Below are positions 38,829-48,194 of a DNA stretch of 64,000 bases, one piece after another. Numbering within the stretch: position 1 is the stretch's first letter; each line of letters begins with the position of its first letter. Location of the stretch: NCBI RefSeq assembly GCF_022651205.1, contig NZ_JALCQI010000001.1, forward strand, positions 62,001 to 126,000, read 5' to 3'. Origin of the DNA: Limosilactobacillus sp. Lineage in GTDB: Bacteria; Bacillota; Bacilli; Lactobacillales; Lactobacillaceae. Both the position numbers and the translations under genes were made by a program. The notes below the pieces were generated by a model. That model worked only from the letters and a program-made list of their open reading frames with translations. It was not told the DNA's origin and did no database searches.

Positions 38829-40370
38829 ATGGCAGTATTAGATGTCAAAGGACTGACGATGAGTTATGCTGATAAACAGCTCTACGATGATGCGAGCTTC
38901 CAGCTTGAAAAGCATGAACATATGGGAATCGTTGGCCAAAACGGTGCAGGGAAGAGTACACTTATTAAGATTCTAATCGGTAAGGTCCTTCCAGTGGCAG
39001 GAACGGTTACTTGGGCGAAAAATGTCAAAATTGGTTATTTGGACCAGTATGTGGATATTCCAAAGGGGATGACCCTGATTAAATTTCTTCATACTGCCTT
39101 TGCCGATCTCTATGAAATCAATGACCGGATGAATAAGTTGTACCAAGATTACGCTCAAAACATGGACGATGAACTGCTAACTAAAGCGGGTCGGTTACAA
39201 GAACAGCTTGATGCCCATAACTTCTATGATATTGAGACGGAAGTTGAGCGGGTAATGAACGGACTAGGATTGACTGAAATTGGGAAGGATCACGTTGTTT
39301 CGGAGATGAGTGGTGGTCAACGGTCAAAGATTATTTTGGCTAAGATGCTGCTGGAAAAGCCAGATGTGATCCTGCTTGATGAACCGACTAACTATCTTGA
39401 TACTGCTCATATCGAATGGCTAATTGATTACCTCAATAACTTTGATGGGGCAGCAATGATTATCTCGCATGACTATGATTTTCTGGAACAGGTAACTAAC
39501 ACGATTTGTGACGTGGCGTTTGGAAAAATTACTAAGTATCGCGGTAGTTTTGAGCAAGCAATGCGGCAAAAGGAAGAGCGGAAAGAAACTCAAGAACGCG
39601 AATACGAAAAGCAACAGGTTGTCATTGAAAAGGCCGAGCGCTTTATCCGTAAGAATAAGGCCGGTTCAAAGTCAACAATGGCCAAGTCACGGGAAAAGAT
39701 GCTTGCCCGGATGAAACGGATTGATCCACCGGCAGATAATCTAAAAGCAACGTTTAAATTTCCGTATGAAAACACTGGCTCCGCAAATGCACTCCGGGTC
39801 GAAAAACTTTCGGTTGGTTATGGACACCCATTATTAGCCCCTGTAACTTTCTCAATGACGATGGGAGAAAAGCTTCTTTTCACGGGATTTAACGGTGTTG
39901 GGAAGTCAACGTTGATTAAGTCAATTCTTAAGAAGATCCCTGCCCTTGGTGGAACTGCAACCTTTTCGCCATCCGCTAAGATTAACTACTTTGATCAGGA
40001 TCTTGAATGGGATGATCCATCGTTAACGCCATTACAGACGATTCAGAATATGTTTCCAACGATGCAGCCAAAGACGATTCGTCAAAAGTTAGCCCGAGCT
40101 GGAATTAACGCGGCAAACACGATGAAGCCATTGCACCTCCTGTCTGGTGGTGAGCAAACCAAGGTGAAGTTGGCAATCCTCGAGTTAACGCCATGTAACT
40201 TTTTGATCATGGATGAACCGACAAACCACTTGGACGATGAAACGAAGGATGGGTTAAAGACAGCTCTCCAAAATTTCCCGGGAAATTTAATTTTGGTTAG
40301 TCACGAACAGAGCTTCTATGAGGGTTGGCTTGATAAGATCCTGAACGTTGAAAAACTTAGTTTAAAATAA
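38829..40370 (+). CDS. ABC-F family ATP-binding protein
   Basis: Two ABC domains: MSGGQRSKIILAKMLLEKPDVILLDEPTNYLD and LLSGGEQTKVKLA...LIMDEPTNHLD. Confidence 0.93.
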   Translation: MAVLDVKGLTMSYADKQLYDDASFQLEKHEHMGIVGQNGAGKSTLIKILIGKVLPVAGTVTWAKNVKIGYLDQYVDIPKGMTLIKFLHTAFADLYEINDRMNKLYQDYAQNMDDELLTKAGRLQEQLDAHNFYDIETEVERVMNGLGLTEIGKDHVVSEMSGGQRSKIILAKMLLEKPDVILLDEPTNYLDTAHIEWLIDYLNNFDGAAMIISHDYDFLEQVTNTICDVAFGKITKYRGSFEQAMRQKEERKETQEREYEKQQVVIEKAERFIRKNKAGSKSTMAKSREKMLARMKRIDPPADNLKATFKFPYENTGSANALRVEKLSVGYGHPLLAPVTFSMTMGEKLLFTGFNGVGKSTLIKSILKKIPALGGTATFSPSAKINYFDQDLEWDDPSLTPLQTIQNMFPTMQPKTIRQKLARAGINAANTMKPLHLLSGGEQTKVKLAILELTPCNFLIMDEPTNHLDDETKDGLKTALQNFPGNLILVSHEQSFYEGWLDKILNVEKLSLK

Positions 40371-40411
40371 AAAATATGAGACAATAAATACTGAAGGGAG
40401 GATGCGGTGTT

Positions 40412-41197
40412 ATGCACTACTACTCATTATCAGAAATTATTGTCTTATTTTTTACCTATTCAATTGTAGGTTGGTTATGGGAAACTTTTTACTGCTCAAT
40501 TAAGGATCATCATTATGCCTACCGGGGATTTTTGTTTGGTCCGTACTGTCCAGTATATGGCTTTGCGGTTACAACAATCCTAATTACCGCGGAACCGGTT
40601 AAGCATAACCTACTTCTCCTATTCATTGTTGGTTTTATCGTTGCTAGTATTTTTGAGTATTTTGCAAGCTTGCTGCTAGAAAAACTTTTTCACATGAAAC
40701 TTTGGGATTACTCGAAACTAAAGGGAAACATCCAGGGACGGGTTGCTCCAGAAATATCACTGTTCTGGGGAATTGGCGTCGTGTTCCTGGTTAAATATAT
40801 CCAACCATTTATCCAAAGAATCATTAACTGGGAAGAAGCGAGAACTCACGGCTGGCTAGCGGTAATAATTGTTCTTGTGATGGGAACCGATACTGCTTTA
40901 ACAATGATCAGTGTTCATCAATTCCATACTTCTACCAAGCAGTGGGATCAACGGATTAATCAACACCTTGAAGAACTCCACCAGCGAATTCATGTTGCGG
41001 GACCTGCCGAAAGCAAACTACTAAAACACCGCTTAGCAAATTGGCGTGCTGAGGTAACGGATAGTGATGAACTGCGGAAGTTTAAGCAGCAGCTTTCTTG
41101 GAACCAACGGCGGCTGATTAAGAGCTTCCCAAGAATGAAGCTGACTGATACGAAGCGGTTTAATGAAGTAAAGAAGAACTTAGTAAAGAAAGACTAA
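40412..41197 (+). CDS. Putative ABC-transporter type IV membrane protein (PF06541-like)
   Basis: YSIVGWLWETFYCSIKDHHYAYRGFLFGPYCPVYGFA. Confidence 0.82.
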   Translation: MHYYSLSEIIVLFFTYSIVGWLWETFYCSIKDHHYAYRGFLFGPYCPVYGFAVTTILITAEPVKHNLLLLFIVGFIVASIFEYFASLLLEKLFHMKLWDYSKLKGNIQGRVAPEISLFWGIGVVFLVKYIQPFIQRIINWEEARTHGWLAVIIVLVMGTDTALTMISVHQFHTSTKQWDQRINQHLEELHQRIHVAGPAESKLLKHRLANWRAEVTDSDELRKFKQQLSWNQRRLIKSFPRMKLTDTKRFNEVKKNLVKKD

Positions 41198-41268
41198 AAT
41201 TACTCGCCTTAAACTAATTGATTGGCTATAATAAGCGCGAATGCTTATATCAAAAGAGGAATAACAGG

Positions 41269-41862
41269 ATGAAAAAAGAAACTAAAATTATTTCGGCAAT
41301 CACGATTGTATTCTTACTCATTGTTTTTGCGATCTGTGGAATTACAATTAAAAACAACCCGATGTCGGGGATGCCACGACAAATTCACGATCAAAACATG
41401 ACAGTTCAAGAATTTGTTTCCCAGGTTGCACCAGCTGCTCAACGGGAACAAAAGAAGTATGGTATTCCGGCCAGCATCACCATTGCTCAGGCAGGACTAG
41501 AATCTCAATGGGGTAATAGCCGCCTTGGTAATAAATATAATAACCTGTTCGGAATGAAGGCCACTAAGGGTGAAGAAAAGGTTCGGATGTACACCATTGA
41601 AAACATTAATGGTAAGCGCCGTTATATTCCCCAATACTTTGCCGTTTACCAAACTTGGGACGATTCAATTAAGGCCCACACTAACATCATTGTGAACGGA
41701 ACTAAAGATAACCACCACCGTTTCGATGGCGTTCGGACCAAAACCGACTACCAAAAAGCCGCCCAAGAGCTCCAAAAGAACGGTTACGCAACCGATCCCA
41801 ACTACGCCAACAAACTCATCTACGCTATCCATAAGTTTGGGTTGGAGAAGTATGATAAATAG
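41269..41862 (+). CDS. Glucosaminidase-domain cell wall hydrolase
   Basis: ASITIAQAGLESQWGNSRLGNKYNNLFGMKA; N-terminal TM; start set at MKKETK. Confidence 0.9.
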   Translation: MKKETKIISAITIVFLLIVFAICGITIKNNPMSGMPRQIHDQNMTVQEFVSQVAPAAQREQKKYGIPASITIAQAGLESQWGNSRLGNKYNNLFGMKATKGEEKVRMYTIENINGKRRYIPQYFAVYQTWDDSIKAHTNIIVNGTKDNHHRFDGVRTKTDYQKAAQELQKNGYATDPNYANKLIYAIHKFGLEKYDK

Positions 41863-42065
41863 AGTGCCTTCGCCCCAAAGGTTTTCCGGAAGGCTAGCAA
41901 TTTCTCCTGACGAAGGCGACCTGCGCCTAGGAAGGAGGTTGCTAGCCCTAGGAAACTCGGGCGAAGCACGTTTAGGCTATGTTGCCTAGAAGTGTTAGTT
42001 CTAGTAAGTTCCTGATGAGCAGATCTTTACTATGTAACAGTAGAACCTTAGCTCTAGAAAACTCT
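41860..42065 (+). repeat. Modular palindromic repeat R6; head contains the glucosaminidase stop codon
   Basis: TAGAGTGCCTTCGCCC; arms GGCTAGCAA/TTGCTAGCC; CTCCTGACGAAGGCGACCTGCGCCTAGGAAGGAGG; tails CTATGTTGCCTAGAAG and CTATGTAACAGTAGAACC. Confidence 0.88.
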
Positions 42066-42084
42066 GGCCAATGTTACATTATCA

Positions 42085-42132
42085 AAAAAATAGCAGGTAC
42101 CGACCTATTATCAGTACCTGCTATTTTTTTGA
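42085..42132. terminator. Bidirectional terminator
   Basis: AAAAAAATAGCAGGTAC...GTACCTGCTATTTTTTT. Confidence 0.85.
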
Positions 42133-42153
42133 TCTTCAAGATTATATTTTCTA

Positions 42154-43533
42154 TTAATCAACCTCAGTCTGATTAACATGAACTTGGTTGCGACGGAAGA
42201 AGTGGAATGCGAGACCAACAGCTAATCCAACGAGGGCTGGAACAACCCAGGAAAGGCCCATTGAAGCAAGTGGCAACATCTTCCGGACACCAGCTACCCA
42301 GAGGCCAAATGAACTTTGACTAACAACCGCTGGGAAAGCAACGACCATGTCACCAAGTGCGGGAACCACTGTTAAGAGAACAACGAAGAAGTAGACAACG
42401 CTGTCACGATGGAAAAGTGGTGAAGCAACGGAAAGAACGATCAATACCATTGATAATGGGTAAAGGAACATTAACATTGGGGTAGACCAAGCAATGATTT
42501 GATCGAGACCAAAGTTGGCAGTTAAGAATGAAGCAAGGCAGCTAAGGGCTAACCAAGCGTGGTAGCTAACCTTTGGAAAGTGTTTATGGAAGTCTTGGGC
42601 AAAGGCAGCAACTAAACCAACAGCGGTTGTTAAACAAGTAACCGTCAAAAGAAAGGCAAGAACAACTTGACCAAAGGCACCGGCATAAGCGTTAACTAAT
42701 TGGTTGAAGGCAACACCACCATCAGGAGAAACCTTAAAGCGTCCAAGTGACATTGCACCAAGAACGATCAAGAGAAGGTAGATAAAGCCGATGGCACCAA
42801 CAGCAAGAAGGCCAGAACGGGTAACAACCTTAGAAACAGCGCCTGGACGACGAACGCCCATCCCTTTAACAGCAGTAACAACAGTAACACCAAAAGCTAA
42901 TCCGGCAAGAGCATCCATTGTGTTGTAACCTTCAAGGAAACCATTAGTAACAGCACCGTGAACGTAAGCGCCTGTTACGGGAGCGCTGGCAGGGTTACCA
43001 AGTGGATTAGCGAATGCGACAACGAAGACAAGAAATAAGAGTGCAAGGAAAACTGGGTTCAAAACTTTACCAACATTTGAAAGAATGCTGTTTTCCTTGT
43101 AGGAGAAAGCAAAGGCGAGGACGAAGAATACCGCGGAGAATAGGAGAAGTGCCCAACCTTGAGCTGCTTTTGGAACGAACGGAGCGACACCAACAGTGAA
43201 TGATACGGTTGCTGTCCGGGGAGTTCCGAATAATGGACCGATGGTAGCGTGAATCAGGACCATAAATACTAGGGCAAACACTGCGCCAAGCGGCCGACCA
43301 ACGTCATAAACCCCTTCTGCACGAGTTACGGCAATTGCTAATACTGATAGCAACGGGAGTAAAACTGCGGTAACGAGGAAGCCTAATGCGGCTGGTCCCC
43401 AATGAGCACCGGCTAATTGTCCAAGGTGAAGGGGGAAAATTAAGTTCCCAGCACCGAAGAACAATCCGAATAGTAGTGAAGCAACAACTAAGTATTGCTT
43501 AAATGTCAACTTTTTTGTTGTTAAATCCTGCAT
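42154..43533 (-). CDS. brnQ: Branched-chain amino acid:cation symporter
   Basis: FGLFFGAGNLIFPLHLGQLAG BrnQ/LivCS motif; Ile T-box upstream. Confidence 0.93.
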   Translation of the reverse strand: MQDLTTKKLTFKQYLVVASLLFGLFFGAGNLIFPLHLGQLAGAHWGPAALGFLVTAVLLPLLSVLAIAVTRAEGVYDVGRPLGAVFALVFMVLIHATIGPLFGTPRTATVSFTVGVAPFVPKAAQGWALLLFSAVFFVLAFAFSYKENSILSNVGKVLNPVFLALLFLVFVVAFANPLGNPASAPVTGAYVHGAVTNGFLEGYNTMDALAGLAFGVTVVTAVKGMGVRRPGAVSKVVTRSGLLAVGAIGFIYLLLIVLGAMSLGRFKVSPDGGVAFNQLVNAYAGAFGQVVLAFLLTVTCLTTAVGLVAAFAQDFHKHFPKVSYHAWLALSCLASFLTANFGLDQIIAWSTPMLMFLYPLSMVLIVLSVASPLFHRDSVVYFFVVLLTVVPALGDMVVAFPAVVSQSSFGLWVAGVRKMLPLASMGLSWVVPALVGLAVGLAFHFFRRNQVHVNQTEVD

Positions 43534-43587
43534 AATTAATTCCCTCCTAGGATATAAAAAGCATTAAATAATTGCTTTGATCCCAAC

Positions 43588-43875
43588 AAAAAAGTCCCTT
43601 AACCAAAATTGCTTTGGCTAAGGGACGCTCGAGCGTGGTACCACCCTATCTTCGTATCATCATTGCTGATAATACCTTACACGTACGGCCCGGGACTGGG
43701 CGATACGCTGGCACGTTAATGGGTGCTACCATTAAATCTTACTATCGTTAAGACTTAAGCTCGAAAGTGATTTTCGATTAACGTTAAACCTATCTCCTTT
43801 CACCTGACGAGACTCGCTTAAGGTTACCGTTAATTTACTCTTCTTTCTCATTGCGATCGAATAATTAAATTGTTG
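43588..43875 (-). promoter_or_regulatory. T-box leader of brnQ, apparent Ile (ATC) specifier
   Basis: Minus strand: GAAAATCACTTTCGAGC specifier region, GGGTGGTACCACGCTCGAGCG, terminator TCCCTTAGCCAAAGC...GGTTAAGGGACTTTTTT; promoter TTGACT-16-TAGAAT. Confidence 0.9.
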
Positions 43876-43928
43876 TTTATTATTCTAACTAATTTTTAAT
43901 CAAAGTCAACATTTTTTTAGAATCTTTT

Positions 43929-45173
43929 TTATTTTTTCTTGTAATTGGCTAAATCTTCGCTTGTTTGAGCATAGGCTGGATCGCCATTTAATGCTCGAGC
44001 AATTGCCCGTTCTACGGCTGTGTTTGTAGTGGTATTAGCAATTGCTAAAGGCTTTTCATAACGCTTAGCATGGTGGTTTGCCAGCTGGCTAATTCGGTGG
44101 TGGATCTTATCAATGCAAACCACAACAAAATCGGCTTCACGGATTTCCCGTTTCATCTTGCTGCTTGAAACCTTATCTTCCATCGAGGCATCAAGGGCAT
44201 GGTAAATTCCGTGGTGCTTATCAACAACGTTCTTGAGTTCTTGTGAACGTTCCCGGTCGCCGGTGATGACGAGGACGATCCGTTGTTTCAAATCATAATC
44301 TAATTTTTTCTCGTAGTCGTGACGAGTGTGGACGGGCTTTTTAGTTTGCTTTGGCTTTTCAGGCTGCTTAGTAGTATCAAAGTCCTGCTTTTCATGAATC
44401 CAGCGAATTGATCCGTTCTTAGCGTCTTCAAGGCCGTTACCATGATCGAAGTAGGCATAGTCAATTACCATTCCGGCTTTCAGGCTCCGACCAGGGAACT
44501 TGAAAGGATCAATGACAATGGTGTTAGCAGAAGCTTCATCAAGGATTGAGTTTCCCTTCATTGTGGAACTGATCTGGAGAACATCTGAACCAGGAACGCT
44601 AGTCAGCTCAGCATACTCGATTACTTTGATCTTTTGGGGTTCGTAATCGTCAATGTGATCAGCAGTCACTCGACGGATCGCTGGTAGTCCACGAACAGTT
44701 TGTTGCGGATCCAGTTGGACGATATCACCATCCTCAATTGGAAAGTGAAGTGAGTGAATCAACGCTTCGTTATAGTAGCGATGATTAATCTCGGCACCGC
44801 TTAACTTCCTGTGGACGAGGTAAAGATCGTCCGCAGCAAGGCGTTCTTCTTGAGAAACAGTTTCAACTGCAGTCGGTTCAACCGGGAGAACTGAGTGGCT
44901 CACTGAATTAGTAGTTACCTCATGTGCTGGTCCGGTAAGGAGGGATGAGTGACTTGCTTGACGAATCCGTGGTGCTGGCCGTTTAGCCTTGTTTTCACTT
45001 TGAGAAAACCGCTTTGGCCGCTGGATTGGGGTGCTTGAATCGTGATCCTCATAGTGGTTTAAGATATTAATAACGGTGGTTAAACTGTGTAGTGTTTGTT
45101 TTAGGCTTTCTTGATCACTACTGGTACTTTCCAGCAGCTCAATTAAGTCATGTCGATAATCATATAATTGCAT
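43929..45173 (-). CDS. DUF2325-type domain protein
   Basis: C-terminal RIVLVITGDRERSQELKNVVDKHHGIYHALDA...DFVVVCIDKIHHRISQLANHHAKRYEKPLAIANTT. Confidence 0.75.
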   Translation of the reverse strand: MQLYDYRHDLIELLESTSSDQESLKQTLHSLTTVINILNHYEDHDSSTPIQRPKRFSQSENKAKRPAPRIRQASHSSLLTGPAHEVTTNSVSHSVLPVEPTAVETVSQEERLAADDLYLVHRKLSGAEINHRYYNEALIHSLHFPIEDGDIVQLDPQQTVRGLPAIRRVTADHIDDYEPQKIKVIEYAELTSVPGSDVLQISSTMKGNSILDEASANTIVIDPFKFPGRSLKAGMVIDYAYFDHGNGLEDAKNGSIRWIHEKQDFDTTKQPEKPKQTKKPVHTRHDYEKKLDYDLKQRIVLVITGDRERSQELKNVVDKHHGIYHALDASMEDKVSSSKMKREIREADFVVVCIDKIHHRISQLANHHAKRYEKPLAIANTTTNTAVERAIARALNGDPAYAQTSEDLANYKKK

Positions 45174-45297
45174 AATACTTACCCTTTCTAAATGCTTACT
45201 AATAACAATCATACCAAGAAGTTCGGAAAGTGTCAGGACATAAGTACGGGCTTACTGTATAATTGATGTGGATTAATCAAAGGAAATGGTAATAAAC

Positions 45298-46377
45298 ATG
45301 GCAAATCAGGTAATTAAAATTTTCTCACACAACGACTTGGATGGCTTTGGCGCACCGCTATTGTTAGAAGCCGTTAAAGAGACGATGTTCCCCAATTGCG
45401 AGTTTGATCTCACAAATTGTGGTGCAGGACGGATCGATGAAGAATTCGCTAAGTGGCTACAAACAGCAGAATCTAGCCGTGCCACTGATGTCTACATTAT
45501 GGATATGACACCGGATAGTGACTATACATTTAAGCAGCTAAATACTAATTTTGCTAATCATTGGCTAGTATTTGACCACCATGAAACGGAAGCCAATTTA
45601 CGGGAGCAATATTCCGCTAACAGCATTCGACCAGCTAACCCCAAAGTCAATCCAAGTGCAACCAGTTTGGTATGGGATTGGCTAAAGGAACAGCCGCACT
45701 TTAATGAATTAAGTGAACAGCGCCGTCAGCAGCTTGACTATCTTGTTGAGTTGATTCGCGCTTATGATACGTGGGACTGGCAAAATGATCCTGATATTAC
45801 TGAAGAGGAACGGGTCGCTGCGGATAACTTTGACCAGCTGTTCTGGTTCTACCCATTACAGGATTCAGCGTCATTTGTATCCAATGTCTTTAGTACCGGT
45901 TGGGATGAATATTCCAAACAAAATCGCCTTCTAATTAAGACACTGAATGAGCGCCGGGCAAAGTACTTGAAGAGTCACCTTAAGGATACTCTGGTTACAA
46001 AAATTGACGGTCACCAGTTAGGAATCGTTTATGCTGATGACTATAAGTCTGAAATCGCGCACGAGTTATTGCTTCAGTACCCGGATGTCGAAGCAGCTTT
46101 GGTGATTAGCCCTGTTAGTGTTTCACTACGGAGTAACGGGAAATTAGACGTTGCTAAGTTTGCCGAAAAATACTTTAATGGTGGCGGTCATGCTGATGCC
46201 GCTGGTGGTCGCTTGACCATTAACCCAGTTGAGATTGGTGAACAGGCAGTTGCCGACAACTTAGCCGAAGTAATTAAGAACAGTCAGCAATCAAAAGCAG
46301 AAAATAATACAGGAACGCTTGCGGATAACCTCGATCCTGAAGTTGCTGCTAAAATGGCACAGTTATTCAAAAAATAA
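45298..46377 (+). CDS. DHH family phosphoesterase (NrnB-like oligoribonuclease)
   Basis: KIFSHNDLDGFGAPLL, YIMDMTPDS, VFDHHETE, YFNGGGHADAAGGRL (DHH/DHHA1). Confidence 0.88.
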   Translation: MANQVIKIFSHNDLDGFGAPLLLEAVKETMFPNCEFDLTNCGAGRIDEEFAKWLQTAESSRATDVYIMDMTPDSDYTFKQLNTNFANHWLVFDHHETEANLREQYSANSIRPANPKVNPSATSLVWDWLKEQPHFNELSEQRRQQLDYLVELIRAYDTWDWQNDPDITEEERVAADNFDQLFWFYPLQDSASFVSNVFSTGWDEYSKQNRLLIKTLNERRAKYLKSHLKDTLVTKIDGHQLGIVYADDYKSEIAHELLLQYPDVEAALVISPVSVSLRSNGKLDVAKFAEKYFNGGGHADAAGGRLTINPVEIGEQAVADNLAEVIKNSQQSKAENNTGTLADNLDPEVAAKMAQLFKK

Positions 46378-46384
46378 ATGATAA

Positions 46385-46427
46385 AAATCCCCTAAGGTTA
46401 AACGATAAACCCTAGGGGAATTTTTTA
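46385..46427. terminator. Bidirectional terminator
   Basis: AATCCCCTAAGGTTAAACGATAAACCCTAGGGGAATTTTTT. Confidence 0.8.
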
Positions 46428-46437
46428 GTCTCAATAT

Positions 46438-47088
46438 TTAATCAACGTCCAATAAGTCTTGTGGTTTATGGAGCGGATAATCAGCACCTTGGATATTTTG
46501 TGGTTGTGATGATCCATATAGTGCACCAGCAAATTTAATTCCAGCGTTGTGGGCGGCTTTTAAGTCGTTAATCGTGTCGCCAACATAGACGGAATTTTCA
46601 GGACGGGCGCCCATTTTCTTCATTGCTAGCAGGATTGGATCAGGATCAGGCTTGTGTTTGCTGGTTAACTCTTCAGTTACGGCAACATCAAAATACTTTG
46701 TCCACTCGTAGTCATTAACAAAGTGTTCCTGGTAGTCTTCGCGAACTTTAGAGGTTGCAATGGCTAGCTTAGTGTCCGGACGAGCTGCTAACCCTGCAAT
46801 CATTTCTTTGATTCCGGGGAAAGCCGTTACTAAGTCTTCGCGTTGGAACGAAAGCTCACGCCACTCAGCAGTCATTTCAGGAATATCTTCTTCCTTAACG
46901 CCCGCTTGACGTAGAGAATCGGCTCCAGTGATTCCGAACAGTTCTCGTTTCAGAGTATCAACTTGATCTGCCGGAACGTGGTAACCATGCTTTTCCATTA
47001 CTTCAATCATTGGTGGCATGTATTTTTCGTAAGTATTAATCAACGTACCATCAATATCAAAAATAAAGTTAGTAATTTGGCGTGCCAT
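46438..47088 (-). CDS. HAD family hydrolase (PpaX/phosphoglycolate phosphatase-like)
   Basis: FIFDIDGTLINTYEKY; YVGDTINDLKAAHNAGIKF. Confidence 0.9.
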   Translation of the reverse strand: MARQITNFIFDIDGTLINTYEKYMPPMIEVMEKHGYHVPADQVDTLKRELFGITGADSLRQAGVKEEDIPEMTAEWRELSFQREDLVTAFPGIKEMIAGLAARPDTKLAIATSKVREDYQEHFVNDYEWTKYFDVAVTEELTSKHKPDPDPILLAMKKMGARPENSVYVGDTINDLKAAHNAGIKFAGALYGSSQPQNIQGADYPLHKPQDLLDVD

Positions 47089-47185
47089 AAAATAAACCTC
47101 GCAATCTTAAGTGTTTCCAGTGTCATTATACCAAAAGTAAGGTAATGAATTAATTAATTCAACCAGGCACTAAAGAAAGAGAAGG

Positions 47186-48097
47186 TTACTTGTTAAAAGT
47201 GTTATTTTCAACCTGACGGATAAAGTCAGCAAGGTGCTTGTAGTAAACGTCAGGATTATCAACCATGTGGTGGTGACCACCCTCTGGCGTTGTAACAAAT
47301 TTAGCGTTTGGGATTAACTCAGCCATCTTTTTACCAGTGGCGAGAGGCATTGATTCGTGTTCACCAAAGGTTACCAGAGTAGGAACTTTAATGTTCTTAA
47401 GTTGGTTACGGAAATGCCAATCCTTTAATTTCCCGGTAATGACAAATTCATTATCACCTTGGAAGGCATTGTAAACAGCATCGCCACCAATATCCTTAAG
47501 GTGGTCAAGCTTGGAAGGTTGCTTCCGGTCAATGTAATTTTCATTCATTACCTGAACGTATTCTTGGTACTTTGGATTGCTGTAGTCGTTCTTTGCCTCA
47601 CAGTCCTTCATGAAATCAACGGCTTCCTTAGGGAGAGTCTTTTCCCGAAGTGCATTAACATGCTTAACGTAGTCATCAATTTCGTCAACCATTGATGAAA
47701 TGATTGCGCCCTTTAGGTGTTGACCGTATTTAACGGCATATTCTTGAACGAGCAAGCCGCCCCAACTTTGGCCGATCAGGTAGAAGTTATCAAGACCTAA
47801 TTTTTCCCGAACTTCATCAACTTCGTCCAAGAAGTATTCATAAGTCAGGTATTTCTTCGCAATTTCAGGATCTGAGTAATCAGGCTGATCAGAGTAAAGT
47901 GAGCCTAGTTGATCGTACATTGTTACTTGAACGTTTAAGCCCTGCTTCTTTAATTGGTCAGCAGCATCTTCCCAGTATTCATGGTTACCACCTGGGCCAC
48001 CGTGGAGGGCAAGCAAGTGAATATCACCTTGTCCTTGAGTATTTGTCCAAAGATGATAACCGTTATCAAGGGTGATAATCTTGGTTCCTGTTTTCAT
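47186..48097 (-). CDS. pepI: Proline iminopeptidase-family alpha/beta hydrolase
   Basis: LALHGGPGGNHEYWED; LIGQSWGGLLVQEYA; start set at MKTGTK. Confidence 0.9.
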   Translation of the reverse strand: MKTGTKIITLDNGYHLWTNTQGQGDIHLLALHGGPGGNHEYWEDAADQLKKQGLNVQVTMYDQLGSLYSDQPDYSDPEIAKKYLTYEYFLDEVDEVREKLGLDNFYLIGQSWGGLLVQEYAVKYGQHLKGAIISSMVDEIDDYVKHVNALREKTLPKEAVDFMKDCEAKNDYSNPKYQEYVQVMNENYIDRKQPSKLDHLKDIGGDAVYNAFQGDNEFVITGKLKDWHFRNQLKNIKVPTLVTFGEHESMPLATGKKMAELIPNAKFVTTPEGGHHHMVDNPDVYYKHLADFIRQVENNTFNK

Positions 48098-48194
48098 TCT
48101 CAATCTCTCCTTTGTTCGTATATTTATACGATATAAAGACCATTCTAGCACATGATGAACTTGCTTGTGAAAATAACGGTCTTAAATTGAACCA

